A program made the translations under genes and the position numbers. Below are positions 34,904 to 44,665 of a stretch of 64,000 bases of DNA, piece by piece; positions within the stretch are counted from its first letter, which is position 1, and each line of letters opens with the position of its first letter. This stretch comes from Labilibaculum sp. DW002 (lineage in GTDB: Bacteria; Bacteroidota; Bacteroidia; Bacteroidales; Marinifilaceae): contig NZ_JAKJSC010000001.1 in NCBI RefSeq assembly GCF_029029525.1, positions 806,001 to 870,000 on the forward strand, read 5' to 3'. The notes beneath the pieces were generated by a model, which ran no database searches, was not told where the DNA came from, and saw only the letters and a program-made list of their open reading frames with translations.

Positions 34904-36769
34904 TTAATTTTCTTCTGTTTCTTTTTTACAATAGGTATAATCTGCTGGATAATCTTCCAGCTTTTTGTACCAAGTATAATAAAGTATAATGCTCGTAATA
35001 ATAAACAATGCAATTACCCATGAAAGGGATGTGTATTTACCAATTACAAAATAGATTGGGATCAATGGCAACATCATTTGCCATCCTGCTCCAATGGTGC
35101 AATTGAACATGTCCTTTAAAAAATCATTATTTGGCAATGCTTCGGGCTTTTGTGCTTTCAGCTTTAGGTAGACAGGCTTCCAAAATCCCCATGGTCGAAC
35201 ACTTTCGTAAAATTTAATTAATACCTCATCGGATTCAGGATTGGTTAGTAAACTACCAATAATAGAAACTGCAAAAGAGAATAGAAAAATAAATGGAAAA
35301 GCATAAATTGGTGAGACTTCGGGAAACACTACAGGTGCAACCAAAGAAGCAAGTAAACCGGCTAGCATTCCATAAAAATATCCATAACCATTGAATCTCC
35401 ACCATACCCATTTTAAAAGGTTTGATGCTGTATATCCGCCAAATAAAGCTCCTACCAACCATTTCATTACCGTATCGATGCTTTCAGCAAAAAAGCCAAA
35501 GAATATTCCTACAATTACGACTGCGAATGATGCGAGATAACTCATTCGAACATATTTCTTTTGAGAAGCATTTGGATTGATGAATTTCTTGTAAATATCA
35601 TTTACGATATAAGCTGGTCCGGCATTTACATTTGCTGCAAAAGTGGACATGAAAGCCGCGATTAATCCTGCTAGTAATAAACCTTTAGCTCCATCGGGAA
35701 CGAAATTATTTAAAGCATAAGGTAAGACCATCTCAAAATCGATGTTATTACCCATTTTATTAAACTCTGGAGCCAAATAAACCAAAGCCAAAGCAGCTAA
35801 ACCTGCAATCATCAAATAGCGAGGAACAAATAGTACTAAAGATACGATTCCACTCATTTTAGCCGCATCTTTAGGTGTTTCTGTAGAAAGTATACGCTGC
35901 ATATCGTAACTAGGAACTGGTCCAGCAATACTCACTAATACACCTTTAAAAATCATCATCATCATCAAAACGGAGAACATATTGTATCCGTCGATGTCTA
36001 TTTTGTGATTTACCGCAGGTATTAGATTACCCCAATCCAAATCAAGAGTCCAACCAAAAGAAATATCTGCCCATCCTGCAGGTACAGCAGCCGCAATTTG
36101 CTCTGGTGTAACTAAGGAAATAGCAATTACACCAACCATTATACAGGCAATAGCCATAATCACAAACTGCAGTATTTCTGTAAAAACTACTGAATACATT
36201 CCACCTTTCACAACATATAAGGTGGTTAAACCCATGATGATTATTGCGTACATATTTTCAGATGTAATCGTTAGACCCAAAACAGTCGCATGCAAATCCC
36301 AAGGGAAAAATGTTTGTGCGAATTTACCAACCCCTACAAATCCGTAGGTTATAAAACCGATTACACTTATAATGGCAAATAATACAACGATTAAATGCGA
36401 AAGTTGTGATCCTCGACCATCACCAAAACGAGTTTTTAACCACTCGGCTCCTGTCATCACATTCGAACGACGTAACCAGATAGCCATGAACATCATTAGG
36501 AAAATTTGATTCCAAACGGGCCATAACCAAGGAATCCATAATGACTTTAAACCATATACAAACAAAATGGTAACCGTCCACATTGTTCCAGTAATATCGA
36601 ACATACCCGATGCGTTGGAAACTCCAAGCATGTACCATGGTATTTTATTTCCTCCCAAAAAGTAATTGGAAAGATTCTTAGAGGCTTTTTTTGATAGAAA
36701 ATAACCTATAAAAATGGTTAAAATAATGTATCCTAAAATTATGGATAGATCGAGTGTTGATAAGTTCAT
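34904..36769 (-). CDS. sodium:solute symporter (SSS family), probable glycan/sugar importer
   Basis: 621 aa with about 13-14 hydrophobic segments. SSS/SLC5 signs: a TM1 of DLSIILGYIILTIFIGYFLS, the loop NASGMFDITGTMWTV, and GLLLAGLIAAFMSTFAANVNAGPAYIVNDIY (SSS signature, with the serine-rich sodium-site TM). It should couple Na+ to inward transport of a sugar or similar solute through the inner membrane. It is placed between the AmpG-like transporter (10 bp) and GH130 (47 bp) in one operon, so it probably carries mannose or the Man-GlcNAc product. The exact substrate is unknown. Confidence 0.9.
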   Translation of the reverse strand: MNLSTLDLSIILGYIILTIFIGYFLSKKASKNLSNYFLGGNKIPWYMLGVSNASGMFDITGTMWTVTILFVYGLKSLWIPWLWPVWNQIFLMMFMAIWLRRSNVMTGAEWLKTRFGDGRGSQLSHLIVVLFAIISVIGFITYGFVGVGKFAQTFFPWDLHATVLGLTITSENMYAIIIMGLTTLYVVKGGMYSVVFTEILQFVIMAIACIMVGVIAISLVTPEQIAAAVPAGWADISFGWTLDLDWGNLIPAVNHKIDIDGYNMFSVLMMMMIFKGVLVSIAGPVPSYDMQRILSTETPKDAAKMSGIVSLVLFVPRYLMIAGLAALALVYLAPEFNKMGNNIDFEMVLPYALNNFVPDGAKGLLLAGLIAAFMSTFAANVNAGPAYIVNDIYKKFINPNASQKKYVRMSYLASFAVVIVGIFFGFFAESIDTVMKWLVGALFGGYTASNLLKWVWWRFNGYGYFYGMLAGLLASLVAPVVFPEVSPIYAFPFIFLFSFAVSIIGSLLTNPESDEVLIKFYESVRPWGFWKPVYLKLKAQKPEALPNNDFLKDMFNCTIGAGWQMMLPLIPIYFVIGKYTSLSWVIALFIITSIILYYTWYKKLEDYPADYTYCKKETEEN

Positions 36770-36779
36770 TTAATGAAAA

Positions 36780-38072
36780 TTAGATTTTATCTTCATCTGC
36801 TTCACTTTCTTCTGAATGAACAAAAGGAACAAACCTTGCTGCTAATAAAGATGGAATTATAACAACAAGTATGCATATAAAAAACAACTTATAGCCTAAC
36901 CAATCGCTCATAAAACCACTTAACATTCCCGGTATCATAATGCCTAGATTCATAATTCCTGTAGCAAATGCATAATGAGCCATTTTATATTTACCAGGAG
37001 CAACTTGTTGCATCATGAACAACATTAAACCCACAAAGCCAAAACCATATACAAAGTATTCAACCACAACTGCAGATCCAATTAGAAGTACGCTTTCTGG
37101 GCGGTAAACAGCTAATAGAGCGTAAATTATAAATTGAACGTTAAAAATACAAACTAGAGTGAACAAAGATTTTTTTAATCCTCGGGCTGAAATATAATAA
37201 CCTGCTAATATTGAACCTAGAACAAAAGCTGCAGAACCAAATACACCATAAATAATACCTATTTGCGAAGTACTAAGTCCCAAACCACCCTCTTCGATAG
37301 CTGCTTTAAAAAACAAAGGAGCAATTTTAATAGCAAAGCCTTCGGTAAATCGATATAAGATGATGAAGCCAATAAACCAACCAATATATTTTTTCTGAAA
37401 AAAGGTTTTTATGACATCCCATAAGGTTTTAAATCCCTCCTTTAAGGAAGCTACCTCACTGCTTGCATTTCCTCCCGATGGTAACATTTTAATATGATAC
37501 AAAGCCAATGAAATCATGATTGCAGCATAGGTTAGCATAACAGCCATCCATGCATGCAGCACACCAAATCGTTCTTCCAGAATTCCTGCTAAATAAACAA
37601 AAGCACCGGCAGTTAAGATTTTTGCTAAATTATACGAAGCACCTTGCCATCCAATATATTTTGCTTGCTCTTTTCCTGATAAAACACTTAGGTAAACCCC
37701 ATCGGTGGCAATATCGTGAGTTGCACCACTAAAAGCTACAACAGCCAATAATGCAATAGAATAGGTAAAGAAATGATCCAATGGTAAGGACAATGCGACC
37801 AGAACAAATGTAATACCTGTTACGAGTTGAGTTGCAACAACAAAATGTTTTTTTGTTTTAAACATTTCTAATATAGGACTCCATAGTGGCTTTAATGTCC
37901 AAGGTAACATGATCAGTGAGGTCCAAAATGCAATTAACGAATCGGATATCTCGAAGCTCTTAAACATTAGTACAGATGCTTGAGCGATAGCAATAAAAGG
38001 TAAACCCATTGCAAAATATGCTGTCGGAATCCAAGTAGCTGGGTGTTTTAGTCTTTTAGTAGTTTTTGACAT
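36780..38072 (-). CDS. MFS transporter, AmpG/PAT-like
   Basis: 430 aa, 12 TM segments. The first ones, WIPTAYFAMGLPFIAIAQASVLMFKSF and WTSLIMLPWTLKPLWSPILEMFKTKKHF, follow the AmpG/PAT pattern in which muropeptides or GlcNAc-containing sugars are imported. ATHDIATDGVYLSVLS is another AmpG sign. Coded 32 bp after the GH92 and 10 bp before the SSS gene, it probably imports a GlcNAc-containing disaccharide such as Man-beta-1,4-GlcNAc to the cytosolic GH130. The family is clear; substrate assignment is from context. Confidence 0.88.
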   Translation of the reverse strand: MSKTTKRLKHPATWIPTAYFAMGLPFIAIAQASVLMFKSFEISDSLIAFWTSLIMLPWTLKPLWSPILEMFKTKKHFVVATQLVTGITFVLVALSLPLDHFFTYSIALLAVVAFSGATHDIATDGVYLSVLSGKEQAKYIGWQGASYNLAKILTAGAFVYLAGILEERFGVLHAWMAVMLTYAAIMISLALYHIKMLPSGGNASSEVASLKEGFKTLWDVIKTFFQKKYIGWFIGFIILYRFTEGFAIKIAPLFFKAAIEEGGLGLSTSQIGIIYGVFGSAAFVLGSILAGYYISARGLKKSLFTLVCIFNVQFIIYALLAVYRPESVLLIGSAVVVEYFVYGFGFVGLMLFMMQQVAPGKYKMAHYAFATGIMNLGIMIPGMLSGFMSDWLGYKLFFICILVVIIPSLLAARFVPFVHSEESEADEDKI

Positions 38073-38104
38073 TTCTAATTAAGAGGTATGATTAGGTTAT
38101 CTTT

Positions 38105-40342
38105 TTATTTCTTTAGGGAAATTTCTAGTTTTCCACCTTCGCTAATTGTTTTGTGATTAATGAAATAAGAATTTTGTTTCTTTCCATTGATCATCATTTT
38201 ATCAATAAACAAATCGTCTTTATTCTTGCGGCGAGTTAGAATTTCGAATGATCTTCCTTTGTGAAATTCAGAATCCAATTCGATTGTAATTTTATCGAAA
38301 ACAGGACTTGTAATTGCATAATCGGTATCTCCAGGACAAACTGGATAAATGCCCATCATACTGTAAACAATCCAAGCAGATAAAGTTCCACAATCGTCGT
38401 TACCAGGAATTCCATCAGCTGCATTTTTATAATAAGTATCGATTAAATTACGAACTTCCTTTTGTGTTCTCCACTCATCACCTTTAAAATAATTAAACAG
38501 GTATGGATAGTGAATATCAGGTTCGTTAGCCATATCAAATAGCTTATTATCGAAAACAGATTGTAAGGTATTTATGAAATTTCGCTTCCCTCCCATTAAT
38601 TTGGTCAAGCCCTTAACATCATGAGGTACACAAAATGTATATTGCCAAGCAGTTCCTTCATGAAATCCCGGACTTGGTTCGAAGTTCTCTCCTTGTTGTG
38701 GATTAAAATTCTTTAAAAAGCTACCATCTTCTAATTTCGGACGAATCATATTAAATTCCTTATCGAAATACTCTTTGTAGCGAAGAGATTGACCTAAAAA
38801 CCTCTTGCAATCATCCTTTTTATCAAGAGCTTTTGCGAATTGAGCCAAATTCCAATCTGCAATATAATACTCCAATGCATGAGAAACTGAATTATCGAAT
38901 TCCTCTTTTAAAGGCACATAACCTTCTGCCAAATAATGATCGATATCTGGTCGTAATTTATTATTCCTTCCTTCGGTAGTTGCTGATTTATACATTGCTT
39001 CGTAAGCAGCATCAACATCAAAATCGGTTAATCCACGCAAGTAAGAATCTACAATTACAGGAATTGCTGGATCGCCTTCCATCACATGAGTTTCCTTGCT
39101 ATTCAGTTCCCACTTTGGTAACCAAGCACTTTCCTTGTACATATCAACCATAGAACGAACCATATCTAATTGCTCTTGCGGATATAAAAGCGCCATTAAG
39201 GGATGAAAATTACGGTAAGTATCCCATAAGGAGAAAACGGTATAACGATCACAGTTATTGGTTTCACGAATTTCAAAAGACTCCATTGCTGGATATTGTC
39301 CATTTACATCGTTGATGATATTCGGGTGAATTTGTGTGTGATAAAGTGCTGTGTAAAAGATGGTCTTCTGGTCTTTTGTTCCACCTTCAACTTTCACTCT
39401 GCTTAAAACGTCATTCCACTCAACTGAAGCCTGCGACTTTGTCTTCTCAAAATCAAATCCGTTTGATTCAGCATCCAGATTCATTCTCGCATTTTCAATG
39501 CTCACATAAGAAACACCTACTTCAACTAATATTTGTTCGTTCTCCTCAGTATCGAAAGTAAAGTATGCACCAATTTCATCTCCATACATTTCTTGAGTGA
39601 AATTCTGATAATATTTGATTTGTCCATCGGTATCGCTCCAAGCAGATTCGGCTTTCATTTCTGGCATTTTTTTCCAAACACCTAAGTCTTCCGCCTTTTT
39701 ACTAAAGCGAGCAACAAAAAACACGGGGCGCTCCGAACCATCGTTGTAACAGAAAGTTCCTGTCATACGTGAACCTTCAATTTCTTGATTGTTCACAATT
39801 TTTATTTTAGCTCCTGATTCATTCGTTAAGCCCAAACCAAGATTCAGTAAGATATTTGATTTTCCTTTTGGGAATGTGTAACGGCTAATTCCTGTTCTTT
39901 TGGTAGAACTCACTTCAGCTTTCACGCCATATTTTTCCAGATCTGTAGTATAATATCCAGGAATAGAAACTTGATTCTTCATGATGGAACCATATTCCTT
40001 ATGATCGGCTTTAACTTCTCCAGTTGTTGGCATTAAAATGATAACACCTAAATCGGGACAACCAACGCCACTTAAATTTACATGGGAGAAACCAGTTAGA
40101 TAGGTATTATCCCATGAGTATGGCGTAGACCACCAACGTGCATCTTTATCCCATGTATTGATATCGGAACCAGAAACATTGAAAGGTGTTACGGATACCA
40201 TTCCTCGTGGTACAATTGCCCCTGGATTTGTAGTTCCAAAATTTGTAGTTCCAATAAATGGATTCACATATTCGGTAAATTGTGCAAAACAATTCATACC
40301 GAAAAAAAGAAAGATTAAAATTCCTGATAAACGTTTCATCAA
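38105..40342 (-). CDS. GH92 alpha-mannosidase, secreted
   Basis: 745 aa. Signal peptide (MMKRLSGILIFLFFGMNCFAQ). GH92 signature order: EYVNPFIGTTNFG, GFSHVNLSGVGCPDLG, YTVFSLWDTYRNFHPLM, EGTAWQYTFCVPHD (candidate general-acid Glu), and GNDDCGTLSAWIVYSMMGIYPVCPGD (calcium/base region). GH92 enzymes are inverting, calcium-dependent exo-alpha-mannosidases cutting 1,2-, 1,3-, 1,4- or 1,6-linkages. Its motifs differ from the two other GH92 here (EGTAW versus EGNAW and EGNSL), so a different linkage is likely. It is first gene of the transport/GH130 operon. Periplasmic. Confidence 0.94.
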   Translation of the reverse strand: MMKRLSGILIFLFFGMNCFAQFTEYVNPFIGTTNFGTTNPGAIVPRGMVSVTPFNVSGSDINTWDKDARWWSTPYSWDNTYLTGFSHVNLSGVGCPDLGVIILMPTTGEVKADHKEYGSIMKNQVSIPGYYTTDLEKYGVKAEVSSTKRTGISRYTFPKGKSNILLNLGLGLTNESGAKIKIVNNQEIEGSRMTGTFCYNDGSERPVFFVARFSKKAEDLGVWKKMPEMKAESAWSDTDGQIKYYQNFTQEMYGDEIGAYFTFDTEENEQILVEVGVSYVSIENARMNLDAESNGFDFEKTKSQASVEWNDVLSRVKVEGGTKDQKTIFYTALYHTQIHPNIINDVNGQYPAMESFEIRETNNCDRYTVFSLWDTYRNFHPLMALLYPQEQLDMVRSMVDMYKESAWLPKWELNSKETHVMEGDPAIPVIVDSYLRGLTDFDVDAAYEAMYKSATTEGRNNKLRPDIDHYLAEGYVPLKEEFDNSVSHALEYYIADWNLAQFAKALDKKDDCKRFLGQSLRYKEYFDKEFNMIRPKLEDGSFLKNFNPQQGENFEPSPGFHEGTAWQYTFCVPHDVKGLTKLMGGKRNFINTLQSVFDNKLFDMANEPDIHYPYLFNYFKGDEWRTQKEVRNLIDTYYKNAADGIPGNDDCGTLSAWIVYSMMGIYPVCPGDTDYAITSPVFDKITIELDSEFHKGRSFEILTRRKNKDDLFIDKMMINGKKQNSYFINHKTISEGGKLEISLKK

Positions 40343-40524
40343 GTTAGGTTTTGTTGAGTTGTAAATCTAAGTTAGAAATATAATACCGAACGGGATATGG
40401 CCAGCCAAGCTTCTTCCCGAACGGTTTCTAATTTCTAATCTGTTATCAAAATAAAGCTTTGGTGATTAAAAGCTGATTAATTTTGAGGTTAATCGGCTCT
40501 ATCATTCATTAATCCTAGAGAAAT

Positions 40525-42540
40525 TTACATTCCTATTTCTACAATTTCAATGGCCTGTCCTCCGCTTTCAATCATACTTACCTCCAATTTTGTAGTGGAA
40601 TTAAGCTCTTTTTCAAAGATTTTAATATCCGTTGGGTTGTCTTGAAGAGCAGCTTTTTCTCCATCGGCATATATGGTCGCCTTGTATTTTTTGTTCACTT
40701 TCAAGAATGACAAATCCAATGTAATATTTCGTGCATTTTCATCTGTAATTGCACCAACATACCATGAATTTCCTTTTCTTCTCGCTACTGCATATACATC
40801 GCCTATTTCAGCAAGAAGCACCTTCGATTCTTCAAAATCAGCAGGCAAATTTTCGAAAAATTTAAATGCTGGTTGATTCTCGTAATTACTCACCAAATCG
40901 GATGCCATTTGCAAAGGACTGTACAAACAAACCCATAAAGCCAATTGCTTTGCGAGAGTTGTATTCACTCGACTGTTTCCTTTGTCGTTGCTATTCCATT
41001 TGATGTATTCTTTTCTGTTCTTATACAAAATATCGAATGTTCCTGGCGTATAATCGATAGGACCGCCTAAACAACGTGTAAATGGTAATATCAGGTGATG
41101 CTCTGGTGGATTTCCTTCACTCCAACCATTCCACTCCATTCCTCGCGCTCCTTCACGAGTCATCATGTTTGGATAAGTGCGACTAATTCCTGTAGCTTTA
41201 ATTGGTTCATGCGCATCGATCATCAACTCATACTTTGCTGCGGTTTCAACAACTTTTCGATAATGCTGAACCATTTTTTGTCCATGGTGAAAATGACCAT
41301 TTGGAATTGGACCAGCATAGCCTGTCTTCAAAACTCTAATTCCATTATTGTGTAATTTTGCAAAAGCCTTTTCCATGCACTCTTCGTAAAAAATATAATC
41401 GCCACCAGTCTCATGATGTCCAATTAGCTCAATCCCTTTTGCGTTTGCATACTTCACAATTTCATCAAAATCGAAATCTGCATAAGGAGTTGTTTGATCG
41501 AATGCTTTTGGTTTTCCCCAGTTTTCCCAACCGGTATTCCAACCTTCTGCTAATACTGCTTCCACCTTGTTTTTTGCAGCGAAATCGATATATTTCTTCA
41601 TATTCTCGGTAGTCGCACCGTGTATTGGTCCTGGAGTCCATGTTTCAACGCCTAAATGCATTCCCCACCAAATGCCAATATATTTCATTGGCTCTATCCA
41701 TTTTGTATCTGAAATAACACTTGGTTCATTCAAATTTTGAATTAAATTCGATTCAACTAAGCCCGCTGCATTTTTTGATATTGTAATTGTTCTCCATGGA
41801 GAAAGCAATGATCCTTTTGCTTTTACTTTAACACCATTAGGCCAAGGAACTAAATTCGCCTGAAAACCTGTTCCGCCAGTATTTTGCAATGTCATTCCTG
41901 CATAATCTGTCAAATTCGCCTCGTGAATACTTACATGATATCCAGATTCTGTCTTCACCGTAATTGGTGTATTTGCATTAACTACTTCATCTATTTTAGT
42001 TGTTCGATAAAGCATTTCGTAGCTCTCAAAGTTTGCAGGAATAGACCATGCAGTGCCATTTTCTACAAAATTAAATTCAGTCAATTCATTAATGATATTA
42101 ATACTATCTAAAGCATTTTGCTTAGGAATTTCGTATCTGAAACCCATTCCATCATTAAAAAGACGTACGTGCAATTTAAATTCCTTATTAGTTCCATTAA
42201 GTAAGGAAATAACCAATTCGTTGTAATTGTTATGAATAAATTCATTTGGTCCCCAAACCGGTTCCCAAGTCTCATCCTTCTCATTTTTACTTACTGAAAC
42301 AATCTTTACTTTATCAGTAAATAATGAGTCTTCTTTTAAAACCAAACCCAGATTGGACTCGCTCATGATTTCATATTCATCAGCTTTTAGCTTGTAATAC
42401 AATTTTCCTTGCTGGCTAATTTCCAGCTTATAAGTCAATTTCCCATCTGGTGATTGCAATTCAACTGATTTCTGCGAACTGCACGCAACACCAATAAAAA
42501 TAGCCGTCAGTAATCCAATTATTCTAAAATTCTTATACAT
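40525..42540 (-). CDS. GH97 inverting-type alpha-glucosidase (SusB-like) lipoprotein
   Basis: 671 aa with lipobox IGVACSSQ. N-terminal beta-sandwich SPDGKLTYKLEIS, then the barrel (KYIGIWWGMHLGVETW), VEAVLAEGWNTGW, LKTGYAGPIPNGHFHHGQ, MIDAHEPIKATGISRTYPN and ARGMEWNGWSEG. In retaining GH97 members a nucleophile Asp sits in the strand where this protein has KTGYAG, so it follows the inverting SusB plan with Glu bases (HEPIK near residue 443). It would act on alpha-glucosides in the periplasm. It starts 2 bp after the GH65 stop, so the two are tightly coupled. Alpha-galactosidase is less likely. Confidence 0.93.
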   Translation of the reverse strand: MYKNFRIIGLLTAIFIGVACSSQKSVELQSPDGKLTYKLEISQQGKLYYKLKADEYEIMSESNLGLVLKEDSLFTDKVKIVSVSKNEKDETWEPVWGPNEFIHNNYNELVISLLNGTNKEFKLHVRLFNDGMGFRYEIPKQNALDSINIINELTEFNFVENGTAWSIPANFESYEMLYRTTKIDEVVNANTPITVKTESGYHVSIHEANLTDYAGMTLQNTGGTGFQANLVPWPNGVKVKAKGSLLSPWRTITISKNAAGLVESNLIQNLNEPSVISDTKWIEPMKYIGIWWGMHLGVETWTPGPIHGATTENMKKYIDFAAKNKVEAVLAEGWNTGWENWGKPKAFDQTTPYADFDFDEIVKYANAKGIELIGHHETGGDYIFYEECMEKAFAKLHNNGIRVLKTGYAGPIPNGHFHHGQKMVQHYRKVVETAAKYELMIDAHEPIKATGISRTYPNMMTREGARGMEWNGWSEGNPPEHHLILPFTRCLGGPIDYTPGTFDILYKNRKEYIKWNSNDKGNSRVNTTLAKQLALWVCLYSPLQMASDLVSNYENQPAFKFFENLPADFEESKVLLAEIGDVYAVARRKGNSWYVGAITDENARNITLDLSFLKVNKKYKATIYADGEKAALQDNPTDIKIFEKELNSTTKLEVSMIESGGQAIEIVEIGM

Positions 42541-42542
42541 AC

Positions 42543-44576
42543 TTATTCAATTACAAAAGTTTTCTTTTCGATTCCAATCCCTTTTATCGTTAATTTCTTC
42601 CATTGTTTTGGCAAACATGGATTTTTCTGTTCAATTCCTGAATCCGTAAAGTGCAAGCCTCCAAAACCAAATAACACGGCTTGTAACATTCCTCCAGCGC
42701 CTGTTGCGAAATAAGGATTATTACTAAATGCTGATTCTGACAACGCGCCAAATGGAGGTCGTTTGTTAGGCTCATATGCACGTTTAAACAATTCAAAAGC
42801 TTTTTCTCTCTCGCCTAATCTTGCATAAAGAACAGCTAGGACTGAGTGAGACATTGCAGGACCTTCGGGTGCCATTTTTTGTTCGTAATATTCTAAATCC
42901 TTACGTATTGATTCTGGATCTTCAATTACATTTAATGGATATGCCAAAAGGTTTACATCTGCTTGTTTGATAATTTCACCATCGTATTTTCTATTCTCTT
43001 TGGTCACTCCATTCTCAAAGGAATAAAAGCTTAAGCCCTCTGCAAGCTCATCCCATTTTGAATTTGGTTTCACATTTAGCACTTTGGCTGCCTTCACCGC
43101 AAATTTCAAAGCCGTTTTTGCAGAACCATTGGTAAATGCATTGTCATCGGCATGATGATAGAATTCATTTGCTCCCACAACGTTATTAATAGAATAGCTC
43201 CCATCTGAGTTTTTAATCGCTCTACTTTGCCAATAGTCAGCCACCTCTTTTAATACGGGAAAGCCAATATCTTTCAACCAAACAATATCTCTTGTTATTC
43301 GGTAGTAATTCCAAAAAGCAATACCAATATCCGCAGTTATGTGATGCTCAAAAGTACCGGTCAAAGCCCAGGTAGGTGTAGCTTCTTCTCCAGTATCATC
43401 AGATTCCCAAGGGAACATTGCTCCCTCGTATCCATAATTTCTAGCCTTTCTTTTAGCAGCATCCAATCTATCAAATCTGTAATTAAGCACAGACTTAGCA
43501 ATATCCTGATTAAAAGCCAACAAAGGAGGATACATCCACAGTTCCGTATCCCAAAATATATGACCATTGTAGCCTTGAGCAGATAAGCCCATTGGTGCAA
43601 TGCTTAAGTTTGAATCATCTCTTGAAAAAGAATACAGATGATACAAAGCCAACCGTACATCTCGTTGAGATTCCAAATCACCATCAACTTCAATATCGCC
43701 TTTCCAAAGATCTGCCCAGAGTTCTTTATGACGAGCAATTACCGCCTTCTTATTTCCTAGCAATTGAAAAATTACCATTCGTTCCGATTCACTTTTCGGA
43801 TCAGAAAAATCTTGGGATGTACAAACTGCGCCGGACCATGCAAAACGATAATTCTGTTTGGCTTTTACTGATTTTGAAAAGTTTAATTGAGGATTGAATT
43901 TATCATCAAGTTTCGCTTTTAATTCTGGAGACACATCATCAAAAATAAAAGCTGCAGTTGTTGCCAATTGATGTTTTTCGAATGGGCTTTTGGCAATGGT
44001 TTGAAGGATAGGCATACGTGCATCTAAATCTTTTAGAACGCGAAAACCTGATTGTACTTTTTTATACTCGCCAGGACAATTTAATTGTCCACCAACCTGA
44101 ATAATGATATCCTCTTTTAATGCCTTAACCTCAACATCTATCAAACCAGAATATGGCATTCCTCGCAAAGCATATAGCGTAAAAGAAACATCTGCATAAT
44201 TTTTAAAGCGACATGTTGTAGTAAATGATGCCGATTTCAGGTCCAAAACTTGTTGCCAATTACTGCAATTCTCAATTCCAAGAGTGTCCTGATTAATGAT
44301 TAACTCTAAATTGGCAAAATTAATCCCCAACAAGACCTTGCTAACTCCAAATTCCGATTCTTTATCGTAAACATTATTTAGAATTATTGTCTTTGTTTTT
44401 CCAGGTTCTGCTGATGGTACAATGCCTATTCTCCCATTAGCAACAGAAACACCTGTATAGTTCAAGTTTTCATTTGCAGAAATGTGCCATGGAGAATTTG
44501 AAAAGCTTTGGGCTCTGCTACTATTGAAGCACATCAGAATTAATATTATTGCAAGACCTTCTCTTAAATAAACCAT
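42543..44576 (-). CDS. GH65 family glycoside hydrolase, secreted (kojibiose-hydrolase-like candidate)
   Basis: 677 aa. N-terminal signal-like segment (GLAIILILMCFNSSRAQ). Barrel motifs: IFWDTELWMYPPLLAF, YEGAMFPWESDDTGEEATP and VVGANEFYHHADDNAFTN, with the conserved general-acid Glu near residue 468. GH65 contains phosphorylases of maltose, trehalose, kojibiose and nigerose, but those are cytosolic; an exported Bacteroidota member points to a hydrolase, as known for kojibiose (alpha-1,2-glucosyl) hydrolase of Flavobacterium. Coupled to GH97, it may remove the glucose cap of immature N-glycans. The substrate is inference. Confidence 0.9.
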   Translation of the reverse strand: MVYLREGLAIILILMCFNSSRAQSFSNSPWHISANENLNYTGVSVANGRIGIVPSAEPGKTKTIILNNVYDKESEFGVSKVLLGINFANLELIINQDTLGIENCSNWQQVLDLKSASFTTTCRFKNYADVSFTLYALRGMPYSGLIDVEVKALKEDIIIQVGGQLNCPGEYKKVQSGFRVLKDLDARMPILQTIAKSPFEKHQLATTAAFIFDDVSPELKAKLDDKFNPQLNFSKSVKAKQNYRFAWSGAVCTSQDFSDPKSESERMVIFQLLGNKKAVIARHKELWADLWKGDIEVDGDLESQRDVRLALYHLYSFSRDDSNLSIAPMGLSAQGYNGHIFWDTELWMYPPLLAFNQDIAKSVLNYRFDRLDAAKRKARNYGYEGAMFPWESDDTGEEATPTWALTGTFEHHITADIGIAFWNYYRITRDIVWLKDIGFPVLKEVADYWQSRAIKNSDGSYSINNVVGANEFYHHADDNAFTNGSAKTALKFAVKAAKVLNVKPNSKWDELAEGLSFYSFENGVTKENRKYDGEIIKQADVNLLAYPLNVIEDPESIRKDLEYYEQKMAPEGPAMSHSVLAVLYARLGEREKAFELFKRAYEPNKRPPFGALSESAFSNNPYFATGAGGMLQAVLFGFGGLHFTDSGIEQKNPCLPKQWKKLTIKGIGIEKKTFVIE

Positions 44577-44596
44577 AGCTCTTCTTTAATTTCCTA

Positions 44597-44630
44597 TAAA
44601 AAAGGCTCACAAACCAAAGTTTGCAAGCCT
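44597..44630 (-). terminator. terminator between the GH92 gene and GH65-GH97
   Basis: On the minus strand AGGCTTGCAAAC / GTTTGTGAGCCT (12-bp stem with two GU pairs, 4-nt loop) followed by TTTTTTAT. It separates the GH92 pair from GH65-GH97, whose ATG is 20 bp away. Confidence 0.8.
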
Positions 44631-44665
44631 CTTCCTATATTAATATACTAATATCATATCTCTTG

